Notes: generated by a model not told the origin, from the sequence alone. DNA of 64,000 nucleotides from Catellatospora vulcania (GCF_009720385.1 NZ_WARX01000025.1:124001-188000), one strand, 5' to 3'. Shown: positions 15,885-24,747, numbered from the stretch's first letter. Translations and numbers: made by a program.

Positions 15885-16772
15885 CTAGAAGCCCAGCCGC
15901 CGGAGCTGGCGGGGGTCGCGCTGCCAGTCCTTGGCGACCCGCACGTGCAGGTCGAGGTAGACCTTGGTGCCGAGCAGCTCCTGGATCTCCAGGCGGGCCT
16001 TGGTGCCGACCTCCTTGAGCCGGGCGCCGCGCGCGCCGATCATGATGGCCTTCTGGCTCTGCCGCTCGATGTAGATGTCGGCGTACACCTTGGTCAGGCC
16101 GTCCTCGGGGATGATCTCCTGGATCAGCACCGCGATCGAGTGCGGCAGCTCGTCGCGTACCCCCTCCAGTGCGGCCTCGCGGATCATCTCGCCGATCAGC
16201 ACGTGCTCGGGCTCGTCGGTGAGCATGTCGTCCGGGTAGAGCTGCGGCGACTTCGGCAGGTGCCCGACCATCACGTCGACCAGCGTGTCGAGCTGGGAGT
16301 TGGCCACCGCGCTGACCGGCACCACGTCGGCGAACTCGCCGAGCGCGTTGACTGCGAGCAGCTGCTTGGCCAGGGTCTCCTTGTCCACCAGGTCGGTCTT
16401 GGTGACCACGGCGACCACGGTCGCCTTCAGCGCGGCGATCTCGCCCGCGATGAAGGTGTCGCCCTTGCCGACGGGCTCGTTGGCGGGGATGCACAGGCCG
16501 ATCACGTCGACCTCGCTCCAGGTCGCGCGGACCAGGTCGTTGAGCCGCTCGCCGAGCAGGGTGCGCGGACGGTGCAACCCGGGGGTGTCCACCAGCACCA
16601 GCTGCGAGTCGGGGCGGTGCAGCACGGCACGGATGATGTGCCGCGTGGTCTGCGGTTTGTTCGACGTGATCGCGATCTTCTGCCCGATGATCGCGTTCGT
16701 CAGAGTCGACTTGCCCGCGTTCGGCCGCCCGACGAAGCAGGCGAATCCAGCACGGTATGAGTTGTCCGCCAC
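15885..16772 (-). CDS. era: Era-type GTPase
   Basis: 295-residue GTPase acting in 16S rRNA maturation and 30S assembly. G1 GRPNAGKST, G2 region KPQTTRH, G3 DTPG, G4 TKTD (family NKxD with N changed to T), G5 SAV. The C-terminal KH domain holds IYIERQSQKAIMIGARGARL, the RNA-binding region. The GTG at 16772 has TAGGTT 6 nt upstream, a leaderless-type promoter. G4 reading TKTD rather than NKID is a common variant. Neighbours recO and uppS follow on the same strand. Confidence 0.93.
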   Translation of the reverse strand: MADNSYRAGFACFVGRPNAGKSTLTNAIIGQKIAITSNKPQTTRHIIRAVLHRPDSQLVLVDTPGLHRPRTLLGERLNDLVRATWSEVDVIGLCIPANEPVGKGDTFIAGEIAALKATVVAVVTKTDLVDKETLAKQLLAVNALGEFADVVPVSAVANSQLDTLVDVMVGHLPKSPQLYPDDMLTDEPEHVLIGEMIREAALEGVRDELPHSIAVLIQEIIPEDGLTKVYADIYIERQSQKAIMIGARGARLKEVGTKARLEIQELLGTKVYLDLHVRVAKDWQRDPRQLRRLGF

Positions 16773-16787
16773 CTGCTCAACCTACCG

Positions 16788-17912
16788 TCAGGGCAGGAAG
16801 GCGGGCTCATCGGCGTACCCACGGCGACCGGCGGAGGGCTCGGCGACGAGCGTGGCGAACAGGTCGTCGACCGGGGTCTGCAGCAGGTCGGCCAGCGGGA
16901 CCAGGGTCGTGGCGCCGTCGGCGTACGCCCCGAACAGCTCGCCCACCAGCCGGGCCGGCAGCCGCGGGGCCTGCGCCGCGCCCATCCGGGCCAGCAGCGC
17001 CTGCCGCCCGGCGGGGCCGGGGTGGCAGCGGGCCGCCGTCCACGGGCTCAGCTCGGCCTGGCGGGCCGCGTCGAGCAGCCCGAGCCCGCGCAGCCGGGCG
17101 GCCATCGCACCGGCCGAGACCCCGAACGCGCCGACCAGCTCGGCGAACACGGCGTCGGTGACCGGCGGCCCGGCCACCGCCCGCACCTCGGCCGTGGGCA
17201 TCAGGAACGCGGCGGCGAAGGCGTCGGCTCGCTGTTCCAGCGCGGCGCGCTGGCGTCCGGGCGCGAGGTGCTGGTCGAGCAGCGGCTGTTCGGCGTCACC
17301 GGCCAGCACGTGGCCCAGCGCGTGCGCGAGCGCGAAGCGCTGCCGGGTGAACCGGCTGGTGACGTTGCCGAGCACCAGCCGGCCGTGCGCGGACTGCCAG
17401 GCCAGGGCGTCCGCGCCACCGGGCAGTGCGAGCAACGCCACGTCCACCGCGAACGCCTGCTCGACGGCGGTCGCCAGCTCCGCGGTGGGCAGCGCGCGCA
17501 CGCTGGGCACGCCCAGCGCGGTGACCGCCCACTCCGCCAGCGCGCGGCCCGTCGCCCCGGGCGGCCCCGCCGGGGGCTCGGGCAGGCGTGGCAGCGGGGG
17601 GCGGCGGCCCAGCAGGCGCAGCCGCTCGTACGCCGCGGCGTAGCGGTCGACCAGGGCGCGGATCTCGTCACCCGAGCTCGGCTCGACGGCAGGCAGGGCG
17701 GGCTCCCGGGTGCGGCCGGTGAGCAGCCAGTCCACGCTGACGTCACCGGCGTCGGCGATCAGGGCCAGCTCCAGCGAGGTGAAGCGGCGCACGGCGTTGA
17801 GCGACTTGGACAGTTTGTCGGCGCTGATGCCGACCAGTTCACTGAAGGCGGCCTGGCTGGACGACACGCGTGTGATCACCGAACGGACGCGGTCGATCAC
17901 GCCTTCATCCAT
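16788..17912 (-). CDS. XRE-type regulator with ImmA/IrrE-like domain lacking the catalytic Glu
   Basis: 374 residues. N-terminal HTH (residues about 10-60: SSSQAAFSELVGISADKLSKS) is followed by a linker and an ImmA/IrrE peptidase-like domain near residues 150-250. The family zinc motif HExxH reads HALGH (FALAHALGHVLAGD), so the catalytic glutamate is alanine; the following DAFAAAFLMP matches the third-ligand helix. ImmA/IrrE proteins normally cleave phage or stress repressors; this one is probably a non-cleaving regulator or binding protein. The ATG at 17912 has TACGGT with a 7-nt gap and is preferred to the ATG two codons earlier. Divergent from purC. Confidence 0.75.
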   Translation of the reverse strand: MDEGVIDRVRSVITRVSSSQAAFSELVGISADKLSKSLNAVRRFTSLELALIADAGDVSVDWLLTGRTREPALPAVEPSSGDEIRALVDRYAAAYERLRLLGRRPPLPRLPEPPAGPPGATGRALAEWAVTALGVPSVRALPTAELATAVEQAFAVDVALLALPGGADALAWQSAHGRLVLGNVTSRFTRQRFALAHALGHVLAGDAEQPLLDQHLAPGRQRAALEQRADAFAAAFLMPTAEVRAVAGPPVTDAVFAELVGAFGVSAGAMAARLRGLGLLDAARQAELSPWTAARCHPGPAGRQALLARMGAAQAPRLPARLVGELFGAYADGATTLVPLADLLQTPVDDLFATLVAEPSAGRRGYADEPAFLP

Positions 17913-18023
17913 GGCCATCACCGTAATGAGCAGTCGCGATAATCGCAACGGCCGTCGGGACGGTTGACACGGACCCGCCCCGCGGTCGCGGCCGCGCACT
18001 GCGGCTCCGGTACGGTGAGCTCC

Positions 18024-18857
18024 GTGGAGCTGCTGCATTCGGGCAAGGTCAGGGACGTCTACCGCGACGGCGAGGACATCATTCTGGTGGCGTCGGACCG
18101 GCTCTCGGTCTACGACGTGATCCTGCCGACGCCGGTGCCGGACAAGGGCCGGGTGCTGACCCGGCTCTCGCTGTGGTGGTTCGAGCAGCTCTCCGACATC
18201 GTGCCGAACCACGTCATCTCCGGCGACGACGTGCCGGCCGAGTTCGCCGGGCGGGCAGTGCGCTGCCGCTCGCTGAGCATGGTCCCGGTGGAGTGCGTGG
18301 CGCGCGGCTACCTGACCGGCGGCGGGCTCACCGAGTACCAGAAGAGCGGGTCCGTGTCCGGGGTCGTGCTGCCCGAAGGGCTGACCGAGGCGTCGCGGCT
18401 GGACGAGCCGGTGTTCACTCCGTCCACCAAGGCCCCGGTCGGCGAGAAGGACCTGCCGATGACGTACGCCGAGGTGGTCGACAAGGTCGGCGCGGACACC
18501 GCCGCGCAACTGCGCGACATCACCCTCGCCGTGTACGCCCGGGGCCGGGACATCGCCGCCGAGCGCGGGATCATCCTGGCCGACACGAAGATCGAGCTGG
18601 GCTGGGCCGCCGACGGCACTCTGGTGCTCGGCGACGAGGTGCTCACCCCGGACTCCTCGCGCTTCTGGCCCGCCGACGGGTACGCCCCCGGCCGGGTGCA
18701 GCCCAGCTTCGACAAGCAGTTCGTGCGCGACTGGGCGGTCGGCACCGGCTGGGACAAGACGCCTCCCGCGCCCGAGGTGCCCGAGGACATCATCGCGGCC
18801 ACCCGGGCGCGCTACATCGAGGCGTACGAGCGGCTCACCGGGCTGGCCTGGTCCTGA
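18024..18857 (+). CDS. purC: Phosphoribosylaminoimidazole-succinocarboxamide synthase
   Basis: SAICAR synthetase: ATP-dependent joining of CAIR and aspartate in purine synthesis. About 277 residues: LLHSGKVRDVYRDGEDIILV at the N-terminus, VPVECVARGYLTGGG and FTPSTKAPVGEKDLP in the centre, and IILADTKIELGW and DSSRFWPADGY further on, all characteristic. The GTG at 18024 is preceded by TACGGT with a 7-nt gap (leaderless pattern) and GGTGAG; an in-frame GTG at 18015 is an alternative, and a longer frame from 17964 has no support. It stands alone, divergent from the HTH/ImmA gene. Confidence 0.94.
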   Translation: MELLHSGKVRDVYRDGEDIILVASDRLSVYDVILPTPVPDKGRVLTRLSLWWFEQLSDIVPNHVISGDDVPAEFAGRAVRCRSLSMVPVECVARGYLTGGGLTEYQKSGSVSGVVLPEGLTEASRLDEPVFTPSTKAPVGEKDLPMTYAEVVDKVGADTAAQLRDITLAVYARGRDIAAERGIILADTKIELGWAADGTLVLGDEVLTPDSSRFWPADGYAPGRVQPSFDKQFVRDWAVGTGWDKTPPAPEVPEDIIAATRARYIEAYERLTGLAWS

Positions 18858-18904
18858 CTCGACGGTCGTTGCCCGGCCCGCGAAGACCGGGCTAACCTGG
18901 GCGT

Positions 18905-19093
18905 ATGGCGCGCGAGACCTACCTGGAGACCCGGCGGCGGCTCGGCCTGCCCGACATCCCGCAGGAACTGCTCGACGAGTTCCGCGCCGAGCTGGCGCAG
19001 GAAGAGCAGCGGCGCAACGATCCGGAGTGGATGGCCGAACAGGAGGCCAACTACGAGGCCGTGCTGGCGCAGTTGCAGCGGAAGGCCCGGTGA
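18905..19093 (+). CDS. Small charged protein, possible antitoxin
   Basis: 62 residues, highly charged and helical: it starts MARETYLETRRRLGLPDIP and continues LLDEFRAELAQEEQRRND. No known fold motif is visible. TAACCT lies 6 nt before the ATG (leaderless pattern). Its TGA overlaps the GTG of the next gene, whose product has a PIN-like layout, so the pair has the shape of an antitoxin-toxin module. Small charged proteins of this kind also sit after purC in other actinomycetes (recollection), so another role is possible. Confidence 0.55.
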   Translation: MARETYLETRRRLGLPDIPQELLDEFRAELAQEEQRRNDPEWMAEQEANYEAVLAQLQRKAR

Positions 19094-19476
19094 GGCCCGC
19101 AGGCCGCATCCTCGACACGGGCGCCATCCGGCGTTACGTGGCAGCGGACAGCCTGACCGTCAGCGCCGCGCTGGCAGGCCTGGAGGCGGGTGGGTTCACC
19201 GCGCTGGTGCCCGCGCTGTGCCTGAGCGAGGCGTACTGGATGGCCGACCGGGCCGACGAGCCGATGCTGGACGTGCTGCGCACGCTGCCGCAGGTCGACG
19301 TGGTGCCGCTGCGGGCCGGGGACGCGCAGGCGGTCGGCGGGCTGGCCCATCACCTCGGCACCCTCGGCCTGTCCCATGCCTGCCTGCTCGCGGCGGTGCT
19401 GCGGGTGCCGCTGATGACCACCGAACCCGCCCTGGCGGGCAAGATCCTCGGCGCTGACCTGCTACGCGAGGTGTGA
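19090..19476 (+). CDS. PIN-like domain protein, possible degenerate ribonuclease toxin
   Basis: 128 residues from a GTG overlapping the previous stop. It has the PIN order of features: N-terminal ILDTGAIRRYV (first acid), a central glutamate in ALCLSEAYWM, and a C-terminal LSHACLLAAVLRVPLMTTEP where active PIN domains carry aspartates (DxxxAxxA, TxD). The third and fourth acids appear to be His and Glu, so nuclease activity may be weak or lost. With the small gene upstream it looks like a VapBC-type pair; this is inference from layout and partial motifs. Confidence 0.5.
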   Translation: MRPAGRILDTGAIRRYVAADSLTVSAALAGLEAGGFTALVPALCLSEAYWMADRADEPMLDVLRTLPQVDVVPLRAGDAQAVGGLAHHLGTLGLSHACLLAAVLRVPLMTTEPALAGKILGADLLREV

Positions 19477-19545
19477 ACCCGAACGGGTTTTCAGAATTTG
19501 TCGCATTTCTTCACATAAGCGCCATATCACACCGATCATAGAGAC

Positions 19546-20835
19546 ATGCGTTCTCTGCTCGGCGTGTCGCTTGTCATCTCGTCCGTCCTGCTCGCCGGTC
19601 CCGCGCCCGCGGCGTCCGGAGCCGACGCGGGTGCCGGGCCCCCGATGCCCCGGGTCGTGTCCACCAACCCGGTGGACTGGACCCCGCACGTCACCGACGG
19701 GCAGGTCTGGGCGATGGCCCTGATCGGCGACACCGTCGTGGTCGGCGGGGACTTCAGCGCCACCACCGACGCGCGCCGCCAGGCCGCGATGAGCCGCCGC
19801 CACCTGATGGCGTTCCGCCTGTCCGACGGCCAGATCACCGACTTCGCGCCGGAGCTGGACGGGCCGGTGTACGCCCTGGCCGAGGGACCCGACGGCAGCC
19901 TGCTGGTGGGCGGGAACTTCACCAAGGTCAACGGCCGGAACCGCCGCTCGCTGGCCCGCCTCGACCTGACCAGCGGCAGGCTGCACCGCAGCTTCTGGGC
20001 ACCGGTCGACGGCGACGTGCGCACCCTCGCAGTGTCCGGGAGCACCCTCTACGTCGGCGGTTACTACCGCTCCGTCAGCGGCGTGCCCCGCGCCGGGCTG
20101 GCCCGGGTCGACGCGCTGTCCGGCCGCCTCGACGAGGGTTTCGACGCCGGGTTCTCGGACTCGGTCGAGAACTACCCGCGCGCCGAGGCGATGAGCCTGT
20201 CACCCGACGGCACCCGGCTCGTCGTGATCGGAAACTTCGCCCGGGTGCAGGGCCTGGACCGCCAGCAGCTGGTCAGCCTCGACGTGACCGGCCCGCAGGC
20301 CGTGGTCGACGACTGGTCCACGTCCTTCTACGGCGTCGACCGCTGCGACGCCCGCTTCGACAGCTACGTCCGCGGCATCGACCACTCCCCCGACGGCTCC
20401 TACTTCGTCGTGGTCACCACCGGCCACGACTCCGGACCGGACCTGCCCTGCACCACCGCGGCCCGGTTCGAGACCGCCGGACCCGGCGAGCACCGCCCCA
20501 CCTGGATCAACCACACCGGCGGCCACTCCCTCTACGCCGTGGCCGCCACCGGTCCGGCCGTCTACGTCGGCGGCCACCAGCTCTGGCAGGACAACACGTA
20601 CGGCCAGAAGTCCAAAGGCCCCGGCGCGGTGGACCGGCCCGGCATCGCCGCGCTCGACCCGGTGACCGGACGGGCCCTGGACTGGAACCCCACCCGCACC
20701 CGCGGCCAGGGCGTACGCGCCTTCGTGACCTGCCCGCAGGGCCTGCTGGTCGGCTCCGACACCGACGAACTGGCCCGCGAGTACCACGCCCGCATCGGCC
20801 TGTTCCCGTATCCGCCGACGACCGGGCCTGCGTGA
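19546..20835 (+). CDS. Secreted beta-propeller-like protein (DUF5122-type repeats)
   Basis: 429 residues. A signal peptide (LLGVSLVISSVLLAGPAPAA) is followed by repeats of about 50 residues with a recurring pattern of V-YVGG-F or LLVGGNFTKVNGRNR then LARLD-SGRLD, as in DELTA/DUF5122 propellers: VVVGGDFSATTDARR, LLVGGNFTKVNGRN, LYVGGYYRSVSGVPR, LVVIGNFARVQG, VYVGGHQLWQ. Such repeats often form cell-surface or extracellular binding domains. Function unknown. The start lies 69 nt after the PIN-like gene; the intervening AT-rich stretch is probably its own promoter. Confidence 0.75.
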   Translation: MRSLLGVSLVISSVLLAGPAPAASGADAGAGPPMPRVVSTNPVDWTPHVTDGQVWAMALIGDTVVVGGDFSATTDARRQAAMSRRHLMAFRLSDGQITDFAPELDGPVYALAEGPDGSLLVGGNFTKVNGRNRRSLARLDLTSGRLHRSFWAPVDGDVRTLAVSGSTLYVGGYYRSVSGVPRAGLARVDALSGRLDEGFDAGFSDSVENYPRAEAMSLSPDGTRLVVIGNFARVQGLDRQQLVSLDVTGPQAVVDDWSTSFYGVDRCDARFDSYVRGIDHSPDGSYFVVVTTGHDSGPDLPCTTAARFETAGPGEHRPTWINHTGGHSLYAVAATGPAVYVGGHQLWQDNTYGQKSKGPGAVDRPGIAALDPVTGRALDWNPTRTRGQGVRAFVTCPQGLLVGSDTDELAREYHARIGLFPYPPTTGPA

Positions 20836-20858
20836 CCGCCGCCCCGGCCCGCAACAAC

Positions 20859-20906
20859 GGATCTTGTGCAGTTGATGTCGCCGGAGCGATCAACTGCACA
20901 AGATCC
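20859..20906. terminator. 18-bp perfect inverted repeat between convergent genes
   Basis: Arms GGATCTTGTGCAGTTGAT and ATCAACTGCACAAGATCC surround a 12-nt loop. It lies 24 nt after one stop and before the convergent gene at 21060, so it can terminate the upstream transcript. No T-run on either side. The gap 20836-21059 holds nothing else I can identify. Confidence 0.75.
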
Positions 20907-21059
20907 CCGTGAAGCCTCCCGCGACGGGCGCTGACCGGCGGCCTGGGGGCCGGATTCAGCTCGGACGGCGTCGGGCCCCAGGTCGCGCCCGTACGTGACG
21001 AGGCCCCGTCTCCGCCGCGTGGGTCGGCGGGGACGGGACCTCGGGTTCGGTGCCTCAGA

Positions 21060-22346
21060 TCAGCGGAACATGGTCACGATGTCGTTCCAGAGTCCGATGA
21101 GCGCGGTCGCCACAGCCGGGCCGGGCTCGGCCGGACGCGGCCGGTGCTGCCCCGGAGCCACCGGGGGCGCGGACGGGTCAGGCGCTGCCGACGGATCCAC
21201 GATCGGCTCGACCGGCGGCGCGGACGGATCCACGATCGGCTCCACAGGCGGTGCCGACGGGTCCACGATCGGCTCCACAGGCGGTGCCGACGGGTCCACG
21301 ATCGGCTCCACAGGCGGTGCCGACGGGTCCACGATCGGCTCCACAGGCGGTGCCGACGGGTCCACGATCGGGTCAGACGGCGGCGCGGACGGGTCCGCGC
21401 TCGGCTCGACCGGCGGCACGGGCGGAGCGAACGGGTCCACGATCGGTTCCGCGGACGGGGACGGCGCGGCCGACGGATCCACGACCGGCGGCTCGACGGG
21501 TTCCGCCGACGGGTCGGCCGAGGGCGCCGCGGACGGCTCCACCGCCGTGGCGGCGTGCGCCGGCTTCACTTTCGCGGACGGCGGTGCCGAAGGCTGCGGC
21601 GCGGCCGAGGGCACGACCGTGGGCTCGGGCGATCCCGACGGTGCGGGCAGCACCACGGGAGCCGACGGGTCCGGGCTCGCCGTGTCCGAGGGGTCCGGGC
21701 TCGCGGTGGCGGACGGGTCCGGGCTGGCGGAGTGCGAGGGACGCGGACCGGCGGAGTGCGACGGGTGCGGGTCGGCGCTCGCCGACGGATCCGGGTCGGC
21801 GCTGGCCGATGCGGACGGTTCCGGGACGACGGGCGGCAGCACCGTACCCTCGGCCGGGCAGGTGCGGGCCAGCACGAACAGCGGCGCGGTGCCGGTGATC
21901 TCGGCCTTGGCCCCGGTGAGGGTCCAGCCCTCGGGCAGCGCCACCCACGCCTTGCTGGTGTTCGCCCGCAGCACCACGCCGCCGCCCTCGGCCGGGACGA
22001 CAGCGGTGGCCTCGGTGCCCTCGGGGGTGGTGAACGTGGCGGTGACGCTGACGAAGTCACCCGTCTTGGCGTGGTCGCCGGGCAGCTTGAAGATCCAGAC
22101 GTCCTGACCGGACAGCGGTCCGCCGCCGAAGGCCGGATCACAGACGTGGTTCTCGAACGCCGCGGCGGTGAAGCCGACGCTCGCCGGCAGGATGTCGACG
22201 GGCGCGTTCGCCCACGCCTTCGCGGGCTGACCGCCGAGGTCGGTCCCCGCGAACACCAGTGCCATCCCGAAGGTCAGCACTGCCATCCCGCAGGCGGCGA
22301 GTGGTCGGTTTCCCGGCCGGATGAGTCGGAAGTTGAGACGTCGCAT
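21060..22346 (-). CDS. Secreted protein with Pro/Ser/Asp-rich repeat tail
   Basis: 428 residues. A signal peptide or anchor (PLAACGMAVLTFGMALVFAG) is followed by a globular domain of about 120 residues with two cysteines (HVCDPAFGG; LARTCPAEG), then about 230 residues of low-complexity repeats: first PSASAS and DPSASADP-type, later repeats of PSAPPVEPIVD. A short hydrophobic stretch with charges ends the protein. The design suits a wall-spanning or surface protein whose tail crosses peptidoglycan. ATG at 22346 has GGAGG 5 nt upstream. Confidence 0.7.
   Translation of the reverse strand: MRRLNFRLIRPGNRPLAACGMAVLTFGMALVFAGTDLGGQPAKAWANAPVDILPASVGFTAAAFENHVCDPAFGGGPLSGQDVWIFKLPGDHAKTGDFVSVTATFTTPEGTEATAVVPAEGGGVVLRANTSKAWVALPEGWTLTGAKAEITGTAPLFVLARTCPAEGTVLPPVVPEPSASASADPDPSASADPHPSHSAGPRPSHSASPDPSATASPDPSDTASPDPSAPVVLPAPSGSPEPTVVPSAAPQPSAPPSAKVKPAHAATAVEPSAAPSADPSAEPVEPPVVDPSAAPSPSAEPIVDPFAPPVPPVEPSADPSAPPSDPIVDPSAPPVEPIVDPSAPPVEPIVDPSAPPVEPIVDPSAPPVEPIVDPSAPPVEPIVDPSAAPDPSAPPVAPGQHRPRPAEPGPAVATALIGLWNDIVTMFR
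21190..21420. repeat. 33-bp tandem repeats encoding PSAPPVEPIVD units
   Basis: Seven units of 33 bp from 21190, with the middle copies identical (GACGGGTCCACGATCGGCTC as the first 20 bases). They encode an 11-residue repeat in the secreted protein above and are in frame, so copy number could change without breaking the gene. Confidence 0.85.
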
Positions 22347-22439
22347 GCATACCTCCACTGAGCTCGACGCAGCCCAGGGACTACCCGCAGTCAATCGGCT
22401 CAAACCGGACTAATCAGGTTTTTTGGGAAAAATGGGAAA

Positions 22440-23465
22440 TCAGTGCAGTGTGCTCGCCCGCCCGGTGCTCTCGCGTACCACCAGCTCAGCCGGGGCGGGC
22501 ACGAGACGGCCGCCCGGCTCGCCGTCGAGCAGCAGCCGCATGGCCCGCGCCCCGATGTCGGCCAGCTGCAGGCGCACGGTGGTCAGCGCCGGGGTGAGGT
22601 CGGTGGCGACGGGCAGGTCGTCGAAACCCGCCACCGAGATCTGCTCCGGCACGCGGCGGCCCAGCTCGCGCAGGGCGGCCAGCGCCCCGGCGGCCATCAG
22701 GTCGTTCAGCGCGAAGATCGCGGTCAGCTCGGGATGGCGGCCCAGCAGCTCGTGCGCCGCGGTACGGCCGCCTTCGCGGGTGAAGTCGGCGTGGAGCAGT
22801 CGGGGCCCGGACACCACCGAGGTGAAGCCGGCCAGCCGCTGGGCGACCGTGGCCAGCCCCGCCGGGCCGGTGATCACCCCGATCTCGCGGTGCCCCAGGC
22901 CCACCAGGTGCTCGGCGACGAGGCGGCCGCCGCCGTACTGGTCGGGCACGACGGTGTCGATGCCGGTGCCGTGCGCGCCGATCGCGGCGACCCGCCCGCC
23001 CGACTCGGCGAACGCCGCCACCTCCTCGGCGAACGGCTCCCCGACGAACGCCGAGCCCGCCAGCAGCACCGCGCGGGCCCGCTGCGCGCGCAGCCGGGCC
23101 AGGTAGTCGCGTTCGAGATCCGGGTCACGGAACGTGTTCGCCACCAGCACCATCAGGTCGTGCTCGCGGGCCACGCCCATCGCGCCGGCCGCGATCGCGG
23201 CGAAGTACGGGTCGGCGATGTCGTGCACCAGCACCCCGACGACCGTGCTGCGCGAGCGGGCCAGCGACTGCGCCGGGGCGTGGGCTACGTAGCGCAGTTC
23301 GGCGGCGGCGGCGGTGACGCGCTCGGCCAGTGCCTCGGCCACCCTGCGCCCGCCGCTGCCGTGCAGCACCCGGGACGCGGTGGCCAGCGAGACACCGGCC
23401 GCCGTGGCGACCTGCTGCAGCGTGACGGCGCCGCCGGGCGCTCTGGTTGACGAGGTTCGAGGCAT
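22440..23465 (-). CDS. LacI-family transcriptional repressor
   Basis: 341 residues. N-terminal HTH (VTLQQVATAAGVSLATASRV) plus hinge helix (RVAEALAERVTAAAAEL), then a periplasmic-binding-like effector domain (STVVGVLVHDIADPYFA; FALNDLMAAGALAALREL; ISVAGFDDLPVATDLTP; LTTVRLQLADIGARAM). It is divergent from the oxidoreductase operon starting at 23602, with a perfect operator between them, so it most likely represses that operon until a sugar or polyol effector is present. The start has only a weak ribosome-binding site. Confidence 0.9.
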   Translation of the reverse strand: MPRTSSTRAPGGAVTLQQVATAAGVSLATASRVLHGSGGRRVAEALAERVTAAAAELRYVAHAPAQSLARSRSTVVGVLVHDIADPYFAAIAAGAMGVAREHDLMVLVANTFRDPDLERDYLARLRAQRARAVLLAGSAFVGEPFAEEVAAFAESGGRVAAIGAHGTGIDTVVPDQYGGGRLVAEHLVGLGHREIGVITGPAGLATVAQRLAGFTSVVSGPRLLHADFTREGGRTAAHELLGRHPELTAIFALNDLMAAGALAALRELGRRVPEQISVAGFDDLPVATDLTPALTTVRLQLADIGARAMRLLLDGEPGGRLVPAPAELVVRESTGRASTLH

Positions 23466-23490
23466 GGGCGTAGGGTACCGCCTCGCAGGC

Positions 23491-23504
23491 GGAAAGCGCT
23501 TTCC
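23491..23504. promoter_or_regulatory. LacI-family operator
   Basis: GGAAAGCGCTTTCC is a perfect 14-bp palindrome with the central CG of LacI/GalR-family sites. It lies 26 nt before the lacI-type start and 98 nt before the oxidoreductase start, so one dimer could control both directions. Confidence 0.85.
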
Positions 23505-23601
23505 ACCCCCACCCTTCGCCGCGGCTCCTCGCGAGCGGCGGCCTCCCCGATCCCGACAGGTCGTGCCCGCGTCACGACCTGCCAGACCGAGAGGTACGAG
23601 C

Positions 23602-24747
23602 ATGGACCGCAGAACTGTCGGCATCGTCATGAACGGTGTCACCGGCCGGATGGGTTACCGCCAGCACCTGGTGCGGTCCATTCTCGCCATCCGCGAGCAG
23701 GGCGGCCTCACCCTCGCCGACGGCACCGTGGTGTGGCCGGAGCCGGTGCTCGTCGGCCGCAACGCCGCGAAGCTGGAGCAGCTCGCCGAACTGCACGGGC
23801 TCACCCGCTACACCACCGACCTGGCCGCGGCCCTGGCCGACGAGAGCAACGAGATCTACTTCGACGCGCAGGTGACCACTGCCCGCGTCGCCGCGCTGCG
23901 CCAGGCCATCGCCGCCGGCAAGCACATCTACACGGAGAAGCCGACCGCCGAGTCGCTGGCCGACGCCGTCGCGCTGGCCGACGAGGCGCAGGCCGCGGGC
24001 ATCAAGCACGGCGTGGTCGCTGACAAGCTCTACCTGCCGGGCCTGCTGAAGCTGCGCCGCCTGGTCGAGTCTGGCTTCTTCGGCCGCATCCTGTCGGTGC
24101 GCGTCGAGTTCGGCTACTGGGTGTTCGAGGGAGACTGGCAGGCCGCGCAGCGTCCGAGCTGGAACTACCGGTCCGAGGACGGCGGCGGCATCATCCTGGA
24201 CATGTTCCCGCACTGGCGTTACGTGCTCGACCACGTGATCGCCCCGGTGCGCTCGGTCTACGCGCAGATGTCCACGCACATCCCGCAGCGCTGGGACGAG
24301 CAGGGCAAGGCCTACCCGGCCACCGCCGACGACGCCGCCTACGCCGTGCTGGAACTGGAGGGCGGCATCGTCGCCTCGGTCAACAGCTCCTGGACCACCC
24401 GCGTCGACCGCACCGAGCTGGTCACCTTCCACGTCGACGGCACCGAGGGCAGCGCCGTGGCCGGCCTGCGCAACTGCCGCATCCAGCACCGCGCCACCAC
24501 CCCGAAGCCGGTGTGGAACCCGGACCTGCCGGTCAGCCACGACTTCCGCGACCAGTGGAGCGAGCTGCCGGAGAACGACACCTACGACAACGGCTTCAAG
24601 CGGCAGTGGGAGGAGTTCCTGGCGTACGTGGTCGCCGACGCGCCGTACGGCCACGACCTCTACGCGGGCGCCCGCGGCGTGCAGCTGGCCGAGCTGGGCC
24701 TGCAGTCCGCCCGCGAGGGCCGCAAGATCCTGGTGGGCGACCTGTGA
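23602..24747 (+). CDS. Gfo/Idh/MocA-family oxidoreductase
   Basis: 381 residues. NAD(P)-binding Rossmann fold (VGIVMNGVTGRMGYRQHL), the family EKP catalytic motif (HIYTEKPTAESL) and a C-terminal alpha/beta substrate domain with DGGGIILDMFPHWRYVLDH, matching the usual HxxxH or D-H active-site segment. Likely oxidises a sugar, inositol or a keto derivative using NAD(P). First gene of the operon; GAGAGG upstream of the ATG. The stop overlaps the next GTG (GTGA). Substrate unknown, but the operon partners suggest breakdown of a sugar or cyclitol. Confidence 0.88.
   Translation: MDRRTVGIVMNGVTGRMGYRQHLVRSILAIREQGGLTLADGTVVWPEPVLVGRNAAKLEQLAELHGLTRYTTDLAAALADESNEIYFDAQVTTARVAALRQAIAAGKHIYTEKPTAESLADAVALADEAQAAGIKHGVVADKLYLPGLLKLRRLVESGFFGRILSVRVEFGYWVFEGDWQAAQRPSWNYRSEDGGGIILDMFPHWRYVLDHVIAPVRSVYAQMSTHIPQRWDEQGKAYPATADDAAYAVLELEGGIVASVNSSWTTRVDRTELVTFHVDGTEGSAVAGLRNCRIQHRATTPKPVWNPDLPVSHDFRDQWSELPENDTYDNGFKRQWEEFLAYVVADAPYGHDLYAGARGVQLAELGLQSAREGRKILVGDL

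Noticed and set aside
17964-18023. TTGACA at 17964 as -35 element of purC.
   Set aside because: The distance to the TACGGT box is over 40 nt, too far for a 17-19 nt spacer.
22423-23450. Plus-strand frames over the LacI gene.
   Set aside because: Shadows caused by high GC third positions; composition and families fit the minus-strand gene only. The same applies to long opposite frames over uppS, lepA, comEC and pepN.
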